Made by a program: the position numbers and the translations under genes | Shown: positions 8,153 to 16,223 of the stretch, piece by piece | Layout of the letters: every line of letters starts with the position of its first letter | How positions within the stretch are numbered: position 1 is the stretch's first letter | Notes under the pieces: model-generated | Database searches by the model: none | Told to the model about the DNA's origin: nothing | Seen by the model: only the letters and a program-made list of their open reading frames with translations | Source: JBQTKD01 sp052386455 | GTDB lineage: Bacteria > Actinomycetota > Actinomycetes > Sporichthyales > Sporichthyaceae | Assembly: GCA_052386455.1 (NCBI GenBank) | Contig: JBQTKD010000077.1 | Location: 1-39,187 of the forward strand | Length of the DNA stretch: 39,187 nucleotides | Direction of reading: 5' to 3'

Positions 8153-8859
8153 GGCGCGACGTTCAGGCAGTGCTGCTGCTGCTGTTCGGAACCGCGTGCA
8201 TCCGCATCGGCCTCGACGGCTCCTACCTGTACTACGTGAAGTCGATCCTGCGCTGGCCGCTCGTCGCGTCCGGTGCCGTCCTGGCCGCGCTCGGTGTGCT
8301 CGGGGTGCTCGCCGCGTTCCGGCGCTCGCCTGCGGCGGAGCACGGCTGCGGCGAGGAGGGTTCGCACAGCCACGTACCCCGCGTGGCCTGGCTGCTGACG
8401 CTGCCGGTGTTCGCGATCCTGCTCGTCTCCCCCGGCCCGCTCGGCGCCTATGCGGCCGCGCGCGACCCGGGCACGGTGGCGCGGCCCGCCGGCGACAGCG
8501 ACTTCCCGGCCCTCCCGCCAGGCGACCCGGCGCGCATGCAGGTCTCCGAGTACGCCGTGCGCGCGACGTGGGACCAGGGCCGCACGCTGGTGGACCGCAC
8601 CGTCGCGCTGACCGGATTCGTGAGTCAGAACCCCGCCGGCGGCTGGTATCTGACGCGCATCGAGTTGGCGTGCTGCGCCGCGGACGGCATTGCCACGAAG
8701 GTCGAGATGCGCGACGCGCAGCCGATGGCGAACGACACCTGGGTCGAGGTCGTCGGGACCTGGGAGCCGTCGACGGCGCCGCATCCGGACGACGCGATCG
8801 CGGCGATGCGCGCCGAGTCGATCACCGTGGTGCCGATCCCGGCCGATCCCTACGAATAG
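8149..8859 (+). CDS. TIGR03943 family permease-associated subunit
   Basis: The 236-residue protein has two to three membrane segments at the N-terminus. A His/Cys cluster follows (HGCGEEGSHSH, about 64-74), then a C-terminal domain with the family motif LACCAADG. This is the partner (YcgQ-like) usually encoded beside UPF0718 permeases. The GTG start at 8149 overlaps the permease TGA (GTGA). The His/Cys-rich stretch could bind metal. Together the two form a putative transporter controlled by the neighbouring regulator. Confidence 0.88.
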   Translation: MRRDVQAVLLLLFGTACIRIGLDGSYLYYVKSILRWPLVASGAVLAALGVLGVLAAFRRSPAAEHGCGEEGSHSHVPRVAWLLTLPVFAILLVSPGPLGAYAAARDPGTVARPAGDSDFPALPPGDPARMQVSEYAVRATWDQGRTLVDRTVALTGFVSQNPAGGWYLTRIELACCAADGIATKVEMRDAQPMANDTWVEVVGTWEPSTAPHPDDAIAAMRAESITVVPIPADPYE

Positions 8860-8867
8860 GCACAGCC

Positions 8868-9272
8868 CTACGAGTGAGCGCAGGCCGGGCAGAGCCCGAA
8901 GATCTCCACGGTGTGCGAGACCTCGGTGAACCCGTGTTCGGCGGCGATCTTGTCCGCCCACCGCTCGACCGCCGGGCCCTCGACCTCCACGGCCCGCCCG
9001 CAGGTGCGGCAGACCAGGTGGTGGTGGTGGCCGTCGGAGCAGCGCCGGTACACCGATTCGCCGACGGCCGTGCGCAGGGTGTCCACCTCGCCCTGTTCCG
9101 CAAGCGTCTGCAGGGTTCGGTACACGGTGGTCAGGCCGACGTTCTCCCCGCGGCCCTTCAGCAGGTCGTGGAGTTCCTGCGCGCTGCGGAAGTCGTCGAC
9201 CGAGGCCAGTGCGGCGGCCACGGCGGCGCGCTGCCGGGTTGACCGTTGCACCGCCGGGCGGGCGCTCGCCAT
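8868..9272 (-). CDS. zur: Fur-family zinc uptake regulator Zur
   Basis: The 134-residue protein has a winged-helix half (RSAQELHDLLKGRGENVGLT, TTVYRTLQTLAEQGEVD) and a dimerisation half with metal sites: HHHH at DGHHHHLVCRTCG, and a second CxxC (GLCPACAHS) forming the structural zinc site. The wording of the C-terminal half (AVEVEGPAVERWADKIAAEH) follows actinobacterial Zur more closely than FurA. ATG 9272 matches the usual N-terminus (shortly before RSTRQRAAVAAAL); GTG 9284, seven bases after TATCGT, would be a leaderless alternative. The gene converges on the permease pair with an eight-base gap, so it probably represses them with zinc. Confidence 0.88.
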   Translation of the reverse strand: MASARPAVQRSTRQRAAVAAALASVDDFRSAQELHDLLKGRGENVGLTTVYRTLQTLAEQGEVDTLRTAVGESVYRRCSDGHHHHLVCRTCGRAVEVEGPAVERWADKIAAEHGFTEVSHTVEIFGLCPACAHS

Positions 9273-9432
9273 GGGCTTGACCACGGGCTGAACGATAGCC
9301 GCCGTCCACACCCGCGCCGACCGGAGCAGGACGCGCATACCGCGTAAGCCAAGCCTGCCCTACGCCGGGGAAGCCTTTCGTATCCGAACCCCCGTGCGGT
9401 ACGCCCACCGCCGCCGCTCAGCAGGAGTGAAC

Positions 9433-9546
9433 ATGCTGCTCGACGCGCTCAGGTGCTGCGCGAGCTGGTCTACCGGGCCAGACCCGGCGCATGATCCACG
9501 AAGAATGGGCGCAGGTCGTCGTTTTTGCTGCTCCGGGCTAAGGTAA
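9433..9546 (+). CDS. Possible tiny ORF or frameshifted relic
   Basis: A good ribosome site (CAGGAGTGAAC) precedes ATG 9433, which opens a 37-codon frame starting MLLDALRCCAS. A one-base frame change after LLDAL would instead read QVLRELVYRARPGA and stop. That reads more like a normal protein end. It is either a short leader-like peptide or a decayed gene end. It overlaps the iron box at 9539. I recognise no family. Confidence 0.25.
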   Translation: MLLDALRCCASWSTGPDPAHDPRRMGAGRRFCCSGLR

Positions 9547-9557
9547 GCCTCACCGAC
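9539..9557 (+). promoter_or_regulatory. DtxR/IdeR iron box 1
   Basis: TAAGGTAAGCCTCACCGAC matches the 19-bp iron-box pattern TTAGGTTAGGCTAACCTAA well, especially in the left half and centre. It lies 23 bases upstream of the GTG of the TIGR03118 lipoprotein gene, where bound iron-loaded repressor would block transcription. Confidence 0.8.
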
Positions 9558-9580
9558 TTTCTCGTCAGTGAGGATCTGCC

Positions 9581-10750
9581 GTGACCGTCCTCCGTGCCCT
9601 CCCGACCGCCGCCGTCGCCGCCATGCTCTGCCTCCCGTTGAGCGGGTGCGGCGGGGACGACGAAAAGCCCGCCGCCTCGGCCTCCGGCGCCGCTCGCGAA
9701 GGCGGCTACGAACAGGTCAACCTCGTCGCCAACGACGCCTCCTACCGGCCGCAGATCGTCGAGCCGGACATGCGCAACGCCTGGGGCATCTCGCTGCGCC
9801 CGGCCGGAGCCGGCGGCCACTTCTGGATCACCGCCAGCGCCACCGGGAAGTCCATCGAGTACGTCGGCGACGTCGGCGAGAAGAACCTGTTCCAGGACGG
9901 GCTGACCGTGGTCTCCGTTCCGGGCGTGGAGAAGCCCGAACAGGGCACCCCCACGGGCACGGTGTTCAACGAGAAGGGCCCCGGCTTCGTCATTACCCAG
10001 CAGGCCGGAACGGAAAAGATCACCGCCCCGGCGAAGTTCTTCTTCGCCACCGACGAGGGTCTGCTGACGGCCTGGACCGAGCGCAAGAATGCCGACGGGA
10101 CCTTCGCGTGGCCCAGCGGCTCGGAGGTCGTGTTCGACCGGTCCAAAGCCGGTGGCAAGTTCTTCGGCGTCGCGATCTCCCCGGCCAACGACCGGCTCTA
10201 TCTCGCCGACTTCGGCGAGAAGCCGAGCGTGGTCGTCCTCGACGAGAAGTTCGCTCCCCTGCCGGAGGCCGGTTTCGCCAACCCCTTCGAGAAGGAGTAC
10301 GCACCGTTCAACGTCCAGACCATCGGCAACTCGGTATTCGTCGCCTACGCGAAATGGGCCGAGGCGGGCGAAGAAGAACCGGCCCCCGGCGACGGGCGTC
10401 TCGCGGAGTTCTCCCCGGACGGCGAACTGATCGCGACATGGGACGGCGGGCGGTACCTCAACGCACCCTGGGGCATCGCCCAGGCTCCGAGCACCGGGTT
10501 CGGCAAGCACAACGGTGCGCTGCTGGTCTCCAACTTCGGCGACGGCACGATCGTCGCCCTGGACCCAGCCACCCGCAAGGTCACCGACTTCCTGCGCCGC
10601 CCCGACGGACACCGAGTGGAAATAGACGGGCTGTGGGACGTCAAGTTCGGCAACGGACAGAGCCTCGGCCAGGCGAACGCGCTCTACTTCGCCGCCGGTC
10701 CCGGACCAGAAGCGGACGGAATCTTTGGACGACTCACCTGGGTGGACTGA
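9581..10750 (+). CDS. TIGR03118 family lipoprotein (beta-propeller-like), iron-box controlled
   Basis: The 389-residue lipoprotein has the lipobox LSGC (Cys23). Repeated strand blocks typical of TIGR03118 follow: DMRNAWGISLRPAG, GTPTGTVFN, FFGVAISPANDRLYLADFG, LNAPWGIAQAP, GALLVSNFGDGTI and a closing GLWDVKFGNG. These look like blades of an NHL-type propeller. GAGG lies upstream of the GTG start. Iron boxes on both sides, and EfeO/EfeB just downstream, make it a candidate extracytoplasmic partner in iron or haem uptake. That role is inference; the family has no assigned function that I know. Confidence 0.85.
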   Translation: MTVLRALPTAAVAAMLCLPLSGCGGDDEKPAASASGAAREGGYEQVNLVANDASYRPQIVEPDMRNAWGISLRPAGAGGHFWITASATGKSIEYVGDVGEKNLFQDGLTVVSVPGVEKPEQGTPTGTVFNEKGPGFVITQQAGTEKITAPAKFFFATDEGLLTAWTERKNADGTFAWPSGSEVVFDRSKAGGKFFGVAISPANDRLYLADFGEKPSVVVLDEKFAPLPEAGFANPFEKEYAPFNVQTIGNSVFVAYAKWAEAGEEEPAPGDGRLAEFSPDGELIATWDGGRYLNAPWGIAQAPSTGFGKHNGALLVSNFGDGTIVALDPATRKVTDFLRRPDGHRVEIDGLWDVKFGNGQSLGQANALYFAAGPGPEADGIFGRLTWVD

Positions 10751-10752
10751 CC

Positions 10753-10771
10753 TAAGGTAAGGCTCACCTGG
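10753..10771 (+). promoter_or_regulatory. DtxR/IdeR iron box 2
   Basis: TAAGGTAAGGCTCACCTGG is an even closer match to the iron-box pattern than box 1. It sits 23 bases upstream of the efeO ATG, immediately after the stop of the TIGR03118 gene. The efeOB pair therefore probably has its own iron-repressed promoter. Confidence 0.85.
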
Positions 10772-10794
10772 TTCTTCGTGGAGACGAGGATCGT

Positions 10795-11742
10795 ATGTCC
10801 GCACCGCGTGCCCTGTCGGTCGCCGCCCTGGCCACCACGGCCGTCCTGACCCTTGCGGCCTGCGGGGGCGGAAGCGATGCGCCCGCGACGGCCTCGGCGA
10901 GCGGTTCGGGCTCCGGCTCGGGATCGGGCTCCACCGAGATCGTGCTGCCCTCGGCCAACCCGTCCGCCTCGGTCGGTCCGCAGGAGGCGCAGGCCGTCAG
11001 CAGCTACAAGACCTACCTGCGCGCGCAGGTCGCCGACTCGATCGCCAAGACCAAGGAGTTCGTCGCCGCGGTCAAGGCGGGCGACGTCGCGAAGGCGAAG
11101 TCGCTGTACGCCCCGTCGCGCGTGGGCTGGGAGAGCATCGAGCCCATCGCCGCAGCGCTCGGCGACATCGACCCGGCCGTGGACCTGCGCGAGGCCGACC
11201 TCGAGGCCGGGCAGACCTGGACCGGCTGGCACGTCATCGAAAAGGCGCTCTGGAAGAACGACACGACCACCGACATGGGCCCGGTCGGAGACCAGCTCGT
11301 CAAGGACCTCGAAACCCTGCCGCCGCTGCTCGACACCATCGAACTCGACGTGGACACCATGGCGCTGGGCGCCAAGGAGCTCATGGACGAGATCGCCAAC
11401 GGAAAGATCACCGGCGAAGAGGAGTTCTTCAGCCACACCGACCTGTGGGACTTCAAGGCCAACCTCGACGGCGCCAGGAAGGTGTTCGAGCTCCTCACGC
11501 CGATCGCGCAACCGATCGACGCGGCGCTGATCACCACGATCACGACCGAGTTCGCCGACGTCGAGAAGGAGCTCGCCAAGTACAGGGAGGGCGAGGGCTG
11601 GATCTCCTACGACAGGGTGACCGAGGACCAGCGCAAGGTGCTCACCGACGTCGTCAACGCCCTCGCGGAGCCGCTGTCCACGCTCGGCGGCGTCATCGCC
11701 GGCGGTGCCGGCGCGAGCGCGTCCCCCGCGGCCACCTCGTGA
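10795..11742 (+). CDS. efeO: EfeO-type iron uptake lipoprotein (imelysin/M75 domain)
   Basis: The 315-residue lipoprotein has the lipobox LAAC (Cys23) and a Ser-Gly repeat linker (about 36-47). A helical M75/imelysin domain follows with the GxHxxE motif in GWHVIEKALW and the SRVGWESIEPIA segment. EfeO supplies iron to the EfeUOB system at the outer face of the membrane. GAGG precedes the ATG, and an iron box lies just upstream. The stop overlaps the efeB start (GTGA). No N-terminal cupredoxin domain is present, so this is the short EfeO form. Confidence 0.92.
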   Translation: MSAPRALSVAALATTAVLTLAACGGGSDAPATASASGSGSGSGSGSTEIVLPSANPSASVGPQEAQAVSSYKTYLRAQVADSIAKTKEFVAAVKAGDVAKAKSLYAPSRVGWESIEPIAAALGDIDPAVDLREADLEAGQTWTGWHVIEKALWKNDTTTDMGPVGDQLVKDLETLPPLLDTIELDVDTMALGAKELMDEIANGKITGEEEFFSHTDLWDFKANLDGARKVFELLTPIAQPIDAALITTITTEFADVEKELAKYREGEGWISYDRVTEDQRKVLTDVVNALAEPLSTLGGVIAGGAGASASPAATS

Positions 11743-13022
11743 ACACCACGCCCGAACCGAACGACTCCGCCGGCCTGAGCCGCCGGCGCGCGCTCGGCAT
11801 GGCAGGTCTCGGCGTTGCCGCCCTCGGCGGCGCCGGGGCCCTGGGCTATGCGGGGCACGCCGTGGCCGCCGACTCGGCGGGCCCGGTGACCGGCGGCGGG
11901 CTCGACGCTCCGCGCGGGCTGCCCGTCGCATTCCGGGGTGCGCACCAGGCAGGCATCGCCACCCCGGTGCAGGACCGGTTGCACTTCACCGCCTTCGACG
12001 TCCTCACCTCCGACCGTGCGGAGCTGATCAAGCTGCTGCAGGCCTGGACCCGCGCCGCCGAGCGGATGTGCGCGGGGCTCGACGCCCTGGAGTCCGGCTC
12101 GTTCCCGGCGGTCGTCCAGGCGCCGCCCGGCGACACCGGCGAGGCGATCGGCCTTCCCCCGTCCCGGCTCACCGTGACGATCGGGTTCGGCCCGAGCCTG
12201 TTCGAGAAGAAGGGCAAGCCGCGCTTCGGCCTCGACGGCTTGCGCCCCGCGGCGCTGAAGACGTTGCCGCACTTCCGTGGAGACACCCTCGACCCCCGTG
12301 CCTCCGGCGGAGACCTCGTGATCCAGGCCTGCGCGGACGACCCGCAGGTGGCCGTGCACGCGGTGCGCAACCTCGCTCGCATCGGCTTCGGCACCGTGTC
12401 CGTGCGCTGGTCGCAGCTCGGGTTCGGCAAGACCTCCTCGACCACGCCGGAGGAGCAGACCCCGCGCAACATGTTCGGCTTCAAGGACGGCACGAACAAC
12501 ATCGCCGGCGACGACGTACCCGAACTGGACAGGCACGTGTGGGTCCGCGGCTCGGACCAGGCGTGGCTCGACGGCGGCAGCTACCTGGTGGCCCGTCGCA
12601 TCCGCATGCTCATCGAGACGTGGGACCGCACCTCGTTGGCCGAGCAGGAGAACATCGTCGGCCGAGACAAGAAGGAGGGCGCACCCATCGGCGGGACCCT
12701 CGAGCGGGACCCGGTCGATTTCACCAAGCAGCCCGAGTTCTCCCACGTCAAGCTCGTCGCTCCGGAAACCAACGACGGCATCGCGCTGCTGCGGCGCGGA
12801 TACTCCTTCGTCGACGGCTCCGACGGCCTCGGCCGCCTCGACGCGGGCCTGTTCTTCATCTCGTTCCAGAACCACCCGGACAACTTCGGCACGATCCAGC
12901 AGAAGATGTCCGCCAACGACGTGATGAACGAGTACATCCGCCACACCGGCTCCGGCGTGTGGGCCTGCCCGCCCGGCGTCACCGGCGCGGACCGCTGGTG
13001 GGGCGACGCCCTCTTCGCCTAA
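11739..13022 (+). CDS. efeB: EfeB-type deferrochelatase/DyP peroxidase, Tat-exported
   Basis: The 427-residue dye-decolourising peroxidase has a twin-arginine signal (SRRRALGMAGLG, Arg15-17). The DyP motif GFKDGTNN (247-254, catalytic Asp250), a proximal haem ligand candidate His336 (EFSHVKLV) and the RRGYSF stretch (352-357) are present. EfeB works with EfeO in iron or haem-iron acquisition outside the membrane. Its GTG start overlaps the efeO stop, so the two are co-translated. No efeU permease follows; a long palindrome ends the unit. Confidence 0.93.
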   Translation: MNTTPEPNDSAGLSRRRALGMAGLGVAALGGAGALGYAGHAVAADSAGPVTGGGLDAPRGLPVAFRGAHQAGIATPVQDRLHFTAFDVLTSDRAELIKLLQAWTRAAERMCAGLDALESGSFPAVVQAPPGDTGEAIGLPPSRLTVTIGFGPSLFEKKGKPRFGLDGLRPAALKTLPHFRGDTLDPRASGGDLVIQACADDPQVAVHAVRNLARIGFGTVSVRWSQLGFGKTSSTTPEEQTPRNMFGFKDGTNNIAGDDVPELDRHVWVRGSDQAWLDGGSYLVARRIRMLIETWDRTSLAEQENIVGRDKKEGAPIGGTLERDPVDFTKQPEFSHVKLVAPETNDGIALLRRGYSFVDGSDGLGRLDAGLFFISFQNHPDNFGTIQQKMSANDVMNEYIRHTGSGVWACPPGVTGADRWWGDALFA

Positions 13023-13030
13023 GCCCTTAC

Positions 13031-13070
13031 GTCCGAAGGAGTGGGCGCTATAGCGCCCACTCCTTCGGAC
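13031..13070. terminator. Perfect 40-bp palindrome, probable two-way terminator
   Basis: The arms are GTCCGAAGGAGTGGGCGCTA (13031-13050) and its exact complement (13051-13070), with no spacer. It sits between the convergent ends of efeB (13022) and the ferritin-like gene (13081). It has no T-run, as usual for GC-rich actinobacterial terminators. Confidence 0.85.
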
Positions 13071-13080
13071 GGTGCGAGGT

Positions 13081-13881
13081 TTAGCCGGTGAAGCTCGCCG
13101 GGTCCGCCGCGCCCTTGGTGGTCAGCGCCGCGACCGGCACTGGATACTCGCCGAGCACGAAGCTCAGGATCGCCGAGTGCATCGCCTCGACCGGCGCGAT
13201 GGTCGCCGCGGTGGCGATCCCGCCCTTGTCCGAGACCGCGCCGATCGCCAACAGGTAGGTCGCCGCCGCCTGGTCCTCCAGGGTCAAGGCCAGCTTCGCG
13301 ACCTCGCCGACGTCCTTCACCTTGCCCAACGCGTCCAGCGTCGCCTGGTGGGTGGACAGCGGCACCCCGGTGATCTCGGGGAGGTTCTGCGCCTTCAGCA
13401 CCGAGTTCCACGCCAGGGCGTGCTCCTTGTGCTGCTCCATCGCCGTCGTCGCGAAGGCGCCCACCGCCTTCGGCACCGTGCCGAGCGCACCGTCCGCGGC
13501 CGCCTTGAGCGCAGCGCCGTAGGCCACGACCGCCTCGTTCTCCAGTGCGGCGGCGAAGGCGACGATCTTCAGGTCGCCTTCGTAGGTGGCCTTGGCCGGG
13601 CTGTCCCCGCCCGCTGCGGGCTGCTGCGCCGCATCGTCGGAGTCGTCGCCCCCGCACCCGCTCAACGCGAGGGTCGCACCGATGGCACCGACGCCGAGCA
13701 GGAAGTTCCGGCGGCCCACGTTGGCCCGATGAAACTGCTCTCGCAACGACTGCCCGTAGGCGGCGGCCTCCGCGTGCATCCGCGGCATGGCCTCCCGATG
13801 TGCCTCGTCCAGGTCCCGAGTCATGGCCGTCAGTTCGGCCTCGGAGATCTGCAGATCCCACTTCTTCCGACGCCGGATCAC
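13081..13881 (-). CDS. Ferritin-like domain lipoprotein with Tat-type signal
   Basis: The 266-residue protein has a 56-residue charged N-terminal region. A twin-arginine segment follows (GRRNFLLGVGAIG, Arg57-58) with a lipobox ending at Cys76 (ALSGC). The rest is a four-helix ferritin-like (Ferritin_2 type) domain with Glu/His positions in LENEAVVAYG, EQHKEHALAW, LEDQAAATY and VEAMHSAIL. The n-region is far longer than usual for a signal. It overlaps the upstream ferritin-like gene by GTGA, so the pair is probably made together. Iron binding or oxidation near the membrane is inferred. Confidence 0.85.
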   Translation of the reverse strand: MIRRRKKWDLQISEAELTAMTRDLDEAHREAMPRMHAEAAAYGQSLREQFHRANVGRRNFLLGVGAIGATLALSGCGGDDSDDAAQQPAAGGDSPAKATYEGDLKIVAFAAALENEAVVAYGAALKAAADGALGTVPKAVGAFATTAMEQHKEHALAWNSVLKAQNLPEITGVPLSTHQATLDALGKVKDVGEVAKLALTLEDQAAATYLLAIGAVSDKGGIATAATIAPVEAMHSAILSFVLGEYPVPVAALTTKGAADPASFTG

Positions 13882-14450
13882 AGCGCACCCCCATCGATCG
13901 CCGAAGCGTCCTTCTGCGAGTAGAAGGAATCGGGAAAGCCGACCGAACCCGCGGCCTCGGGCAGCTTGTCCGCCTTGGGCGGCAGGGCGATCAGGTCGAC
14001 GGCGCCGCCCTTGACCAGGGCCTGCACCGCCAGCAGGATCGCGCGCTGCTGTGCGTGGACGGGCGCGATGCTGCCGAACAGCGACCGCAGTTCCGGGGTC
14101 GAGGCCTTGCCGACGAAAGCGGTGAAGGTCTGCGCCGCGGCGTCTTCCAACTGCAGCGCCAACGCCACCACGTCCGCCGGGCCCTTGATCTTCGGCAGCG
14201 CCGCATCGACGAGCTTCTGGTAGGCGGGGTGGGTCTTCGTCTGCTTCTTCCCGCCCGCCTCGACGGCTGCGGCGTTGAACAGCTTCGCCTGCTCGGCGTG
14301 CTGCTCGGCCGTCTTCGCGACGAACGCCGCAACCACCTTGTTGCCGTTCTTGATGAACGGCAGCGTCCCCGCCTTGGTGTAGACCGCCACCGCCAGGTTC
14401 TCGATCGACGCTGCCGTTTGCAGCGCCTGGATATCCGATTCCTCTGCCAC
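13878..14450 (-). CDS. Cytoplasmic ferritin-like protein
   Basis: The 190-residue protein has no signal peptide and a ferritin-like four-helix pattern (SIENLAVAVYTKAG, EQHAEQAKLFNAA, LQLEDAAAQTFTAF, APVHAQQRAILLA). Its helices parallel those of the exported partner encoded just downstream. The GTG start has GAGAGGG five bases upstream. The two genes share a transcript and could store or detoxify iron on either side of the membrane. This would suit their place beside the iron-uptake unit, but direct evidence is lacking. Confidence 0.85.
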   Translation of the reverse strand: MAEESDIQALQTAASIENLAVAVYTKAGTLPFIKNGNKVVAAFVAKTAEQHAEQAKLFNAAAVEAGGKKQTKTHPAYQKLVDAALPKIKGPADVVALALQLEDAAAQTFTAFVGKASTPELRSLFGSIAPVHAQQRAILLAVQALVKGGAVDLIALPPKADKLPEAAGSVGFPDSFYSQKDASAIDGGAL

Positions 14451-14584
14451 GCAATCCCTCTCACTGGTCGATTCGGGCGAAACTCGACACCACTGACCGC
14501 GTCAAACTAGGGGGTATTCCGCGCACCGAACAAACCCCCGTTCAAGGGTGCGACAAACCGTAACAAAGCCGTGTTGCGGGCCGG

Positions 14585-14607
14585 ATTCCCCTACGGGGTA
14601 GGGGAAT
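14585..14607. promoter_or_regulatory. Inverted repeat in the 325-bp divergent promoter region 14451-14775
   Basis: Arms ATTCCCCTAC (14585-14594) and GTAGGGGAAT (14598-14607) pair perfectly around GGG. The same gap has two similar G/C tracts, CTAGGGGGTATTCC near 14507 and AATACCCCACCCGGGTTA near 14650. It also has a possible -35 (TTGACG on the minus strand near 14500) for the ferritin pair. No gene is visible in this gap. The tracts could be binding sites for a metal-sensing repressor (CsoR-like sites have G/C-tract symmetry), but that is a guess. Confidence 0.4.
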
Positions 14608-14775
14608 ACGACAAAAACCGCGCCCCCTTGTTGGGCGTGCGGTCGGCCGCAATACCCCACCCGGGTTATCTCGCTGGACATTGTCGAAGAATCTCGAACT
14701 TCGTGGAACCAATGCGGGCATATCGGACGACACGTGCACCATCTGACCGCCGTTTCGCACCAGAGGGGAGCCGGA

Positions 14776-15552
14776 ATGTCGATGCGCGGGTTCCGCCTCG
14801 CCGCGCTGGGCGCCTCGGTGGTCGGAGCTGCGGTAGCCGTGGTGGCGGGCGCGGGGCCGAGCGAATCTGCGGGCTCCTTTGTCGCGGAGTCTCGCCCCGC
14901 CCCCACGGCACCGTCGATCGAACCCCTGGAGGACACCTCCTGGCGGTTGGTCGCAGTTACCCAGCATGCCCGCACGACCCGAGCGCCGCACTCCGGCGAA
15001 CTGACCTTGCGCGTCTCGGAGGGGCGATTCACCCTGCGGACCTGCAATCTGATGCTCGGTCAGGCCGTGCAGTCCGCGGACCGCCTCGTCCTGCGCAGCG
15101 AGTGGTCGGCGAGCCGGCGCTGCACCGGGATCGGCGGACGCCTGGACTCGGCGCTGCACGAGGCCGCACGCGAACCGTTCCGGATCCACCAGGAGCCGGG
15201 AGCGCTTCGCCTGACCTCGATGGCCACCGGGACCGTCCTGCGCTTCCGTGTCGTGGAGTCCCCGCGGCCACCGCTGCACGCCGTCCAGATCGGCGAACTC
15301 GACGGCGCGCGCGGCAACTGCCGTGTGCTGGCGGCCCGGACCGAGCGCGGCCCCCGCCTCTACGTCCTGGCCCGCACCCGCCCCGGCGGTCCCTGGCGGC
15401 TGCTCCCCGGCGGCCCGGCCACCCCGGACGACGGAGCCGTTCGGACGCGAGCGCTCGATTCGCTGACGCCCGGATCCGCATCGTCCTGTGTCACGGGCTT
15501 CGGCCCGCAGGGCCCCTATGTGAAGGCTAGCCGGCCCGCCGTCGGTTCGTGA
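14776..15552 (+). CDS. Exported META-like protein 3
   Basis: The 258-residue protein has an N-terminal signal (RGFRLAALGASVVGAAVAVV, cleavage near residue 30). A META/HslJ-type first half follows (LEDTSWRLVAV at about 51, then LTLRVSEGRFTLRTCNLMLG), then a second half with RGNCRVLAA. It is not a lipoprotein, unlike the two relatives at 4368-6124. GAGGGGAG precedes the ATG. It is divergent from the ferritin-like pair. Function unknown. Confidence 0.7.
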   Translation: MSMRGFRLAALGASVVGAAVAVVAGAGPSESAGSFVAESRPAPTAPSIEPLEDTSWRLVAVTQHARTTRAPHSGELTLRVSEGRFTLRTCNLMLGQAVQSADRLVLRSEWSASRRCTGIGGRLDSALHEAAREPFRIHQEPGALRLTSMATGTVLRFRVVESPRPPLHAVQIGELDGARGNCRVLAARTERGPRLYVLARTRPGGPWRLLPGGPATPDDGAVRTRALDSLTPGSASSCVTGFGPQGPYVKASRPAVGS

Positions 15553-15584
15553 ACGCGTCGGTACAGATCGGCTGCGGCGCGCGT

Positions 15585-16220
15585 TCAGCGTGGTGCCGGC
15601 ACTCCCCGAGCTTCCTCGAGAATCTGACGCATCGTCTCCCACAGCGCCTCGGCGTCGGCGTCCGTCCACTTCTCGGGACGGGCGGCGATCTGCTCGCGCG
15701 CCCACTGGGACCACTCGCTCAGCAGGGCGTAGAAGTCGCGATAGAGCCTGCCGATCACGGCGAGATCCGCGACGTGCTCGGCCGGCGGGGGGAAGCGCTC
15801 GAACCAGCCCGCCATCGCGTCGATGTTCTGGTTCGCCAGGACGGCGATCTGCGACTCGAGTTCGATCAGGCCGGCGATGAGGTCTTCGCGTTCGGCGAGG
15901 TGGCCGAAGGTCAGGCGGACGATGGCCTCGGACTCGAAAATGGGCGGCGCGGCGGGCTGTTTGAACCAGCCGGCCAGCGCCTGGCGGCCGGCTTCGGTGA
16001 TCGAGTAGACGGCCTTCTTCTGACGGCCCTTCATCTGTACGTCCACTGCGGCGTAGCCGAGCGCGACCAGGTTCTTCGGCTCCCGGTACAGCAGGGTGGC
16101 GGATCGGGGCATGCACTGGGACAACGCCGACTTCATCTCCATGGTCAGCTCGTACGCCGAGTACGGCCGCCTCGCGAGCAGCGCGAGCACCGTGTACGAC
16201 GTGCCGGTCAGCTTCGCCAT
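15585..16220 (-). CDS. PadR-family transcriptional regulator
   Basis: The 211-residue protein has an N-terminal PadR winged helix (SYTVLALLARRPYSAYELTM, then YREPKNLVALGYAAVD and RQKKAVYSITEAGRQALAGW). A C-terminal helical Vir_C-like domain follows (EREDLIAGLIELESQIAVLA), possibly for dimer contact. The start is three bases after the LivM-LivG stop, so it is probably the last gene of the transporter operon and may control it. The inducer is unknown. Confidence 0.88.
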   Translation of the reverse strand: MAKLTGTSYTVLALLARRPYSAYELTMEMKSALSQCMPRSATLLYREPKNLVALGYAAVDVQMKGRQKKAVYSITEAGRQALAGWFKQPAAPPIFESEAIVRLTFGHLAEREDLIAGLIELESQIAVLANQNIDAMAGWFERFPPPAEHVADLAVIGRLYRDFYALLSEWSQWAREQIAARPEKWTDADAEALWETMRQILEEARGVPAPR

Positions 16221-16223
16221 CGG

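Noticed and set aside
9344..9362. Iron-box-like sequence TAGGGCAGGCTTGGCTTAC (minus strand) upstream of zur
   Set aside because: Only about 12 of 18 informative positions match, with the right half poor; not counted with the two strong boxes.
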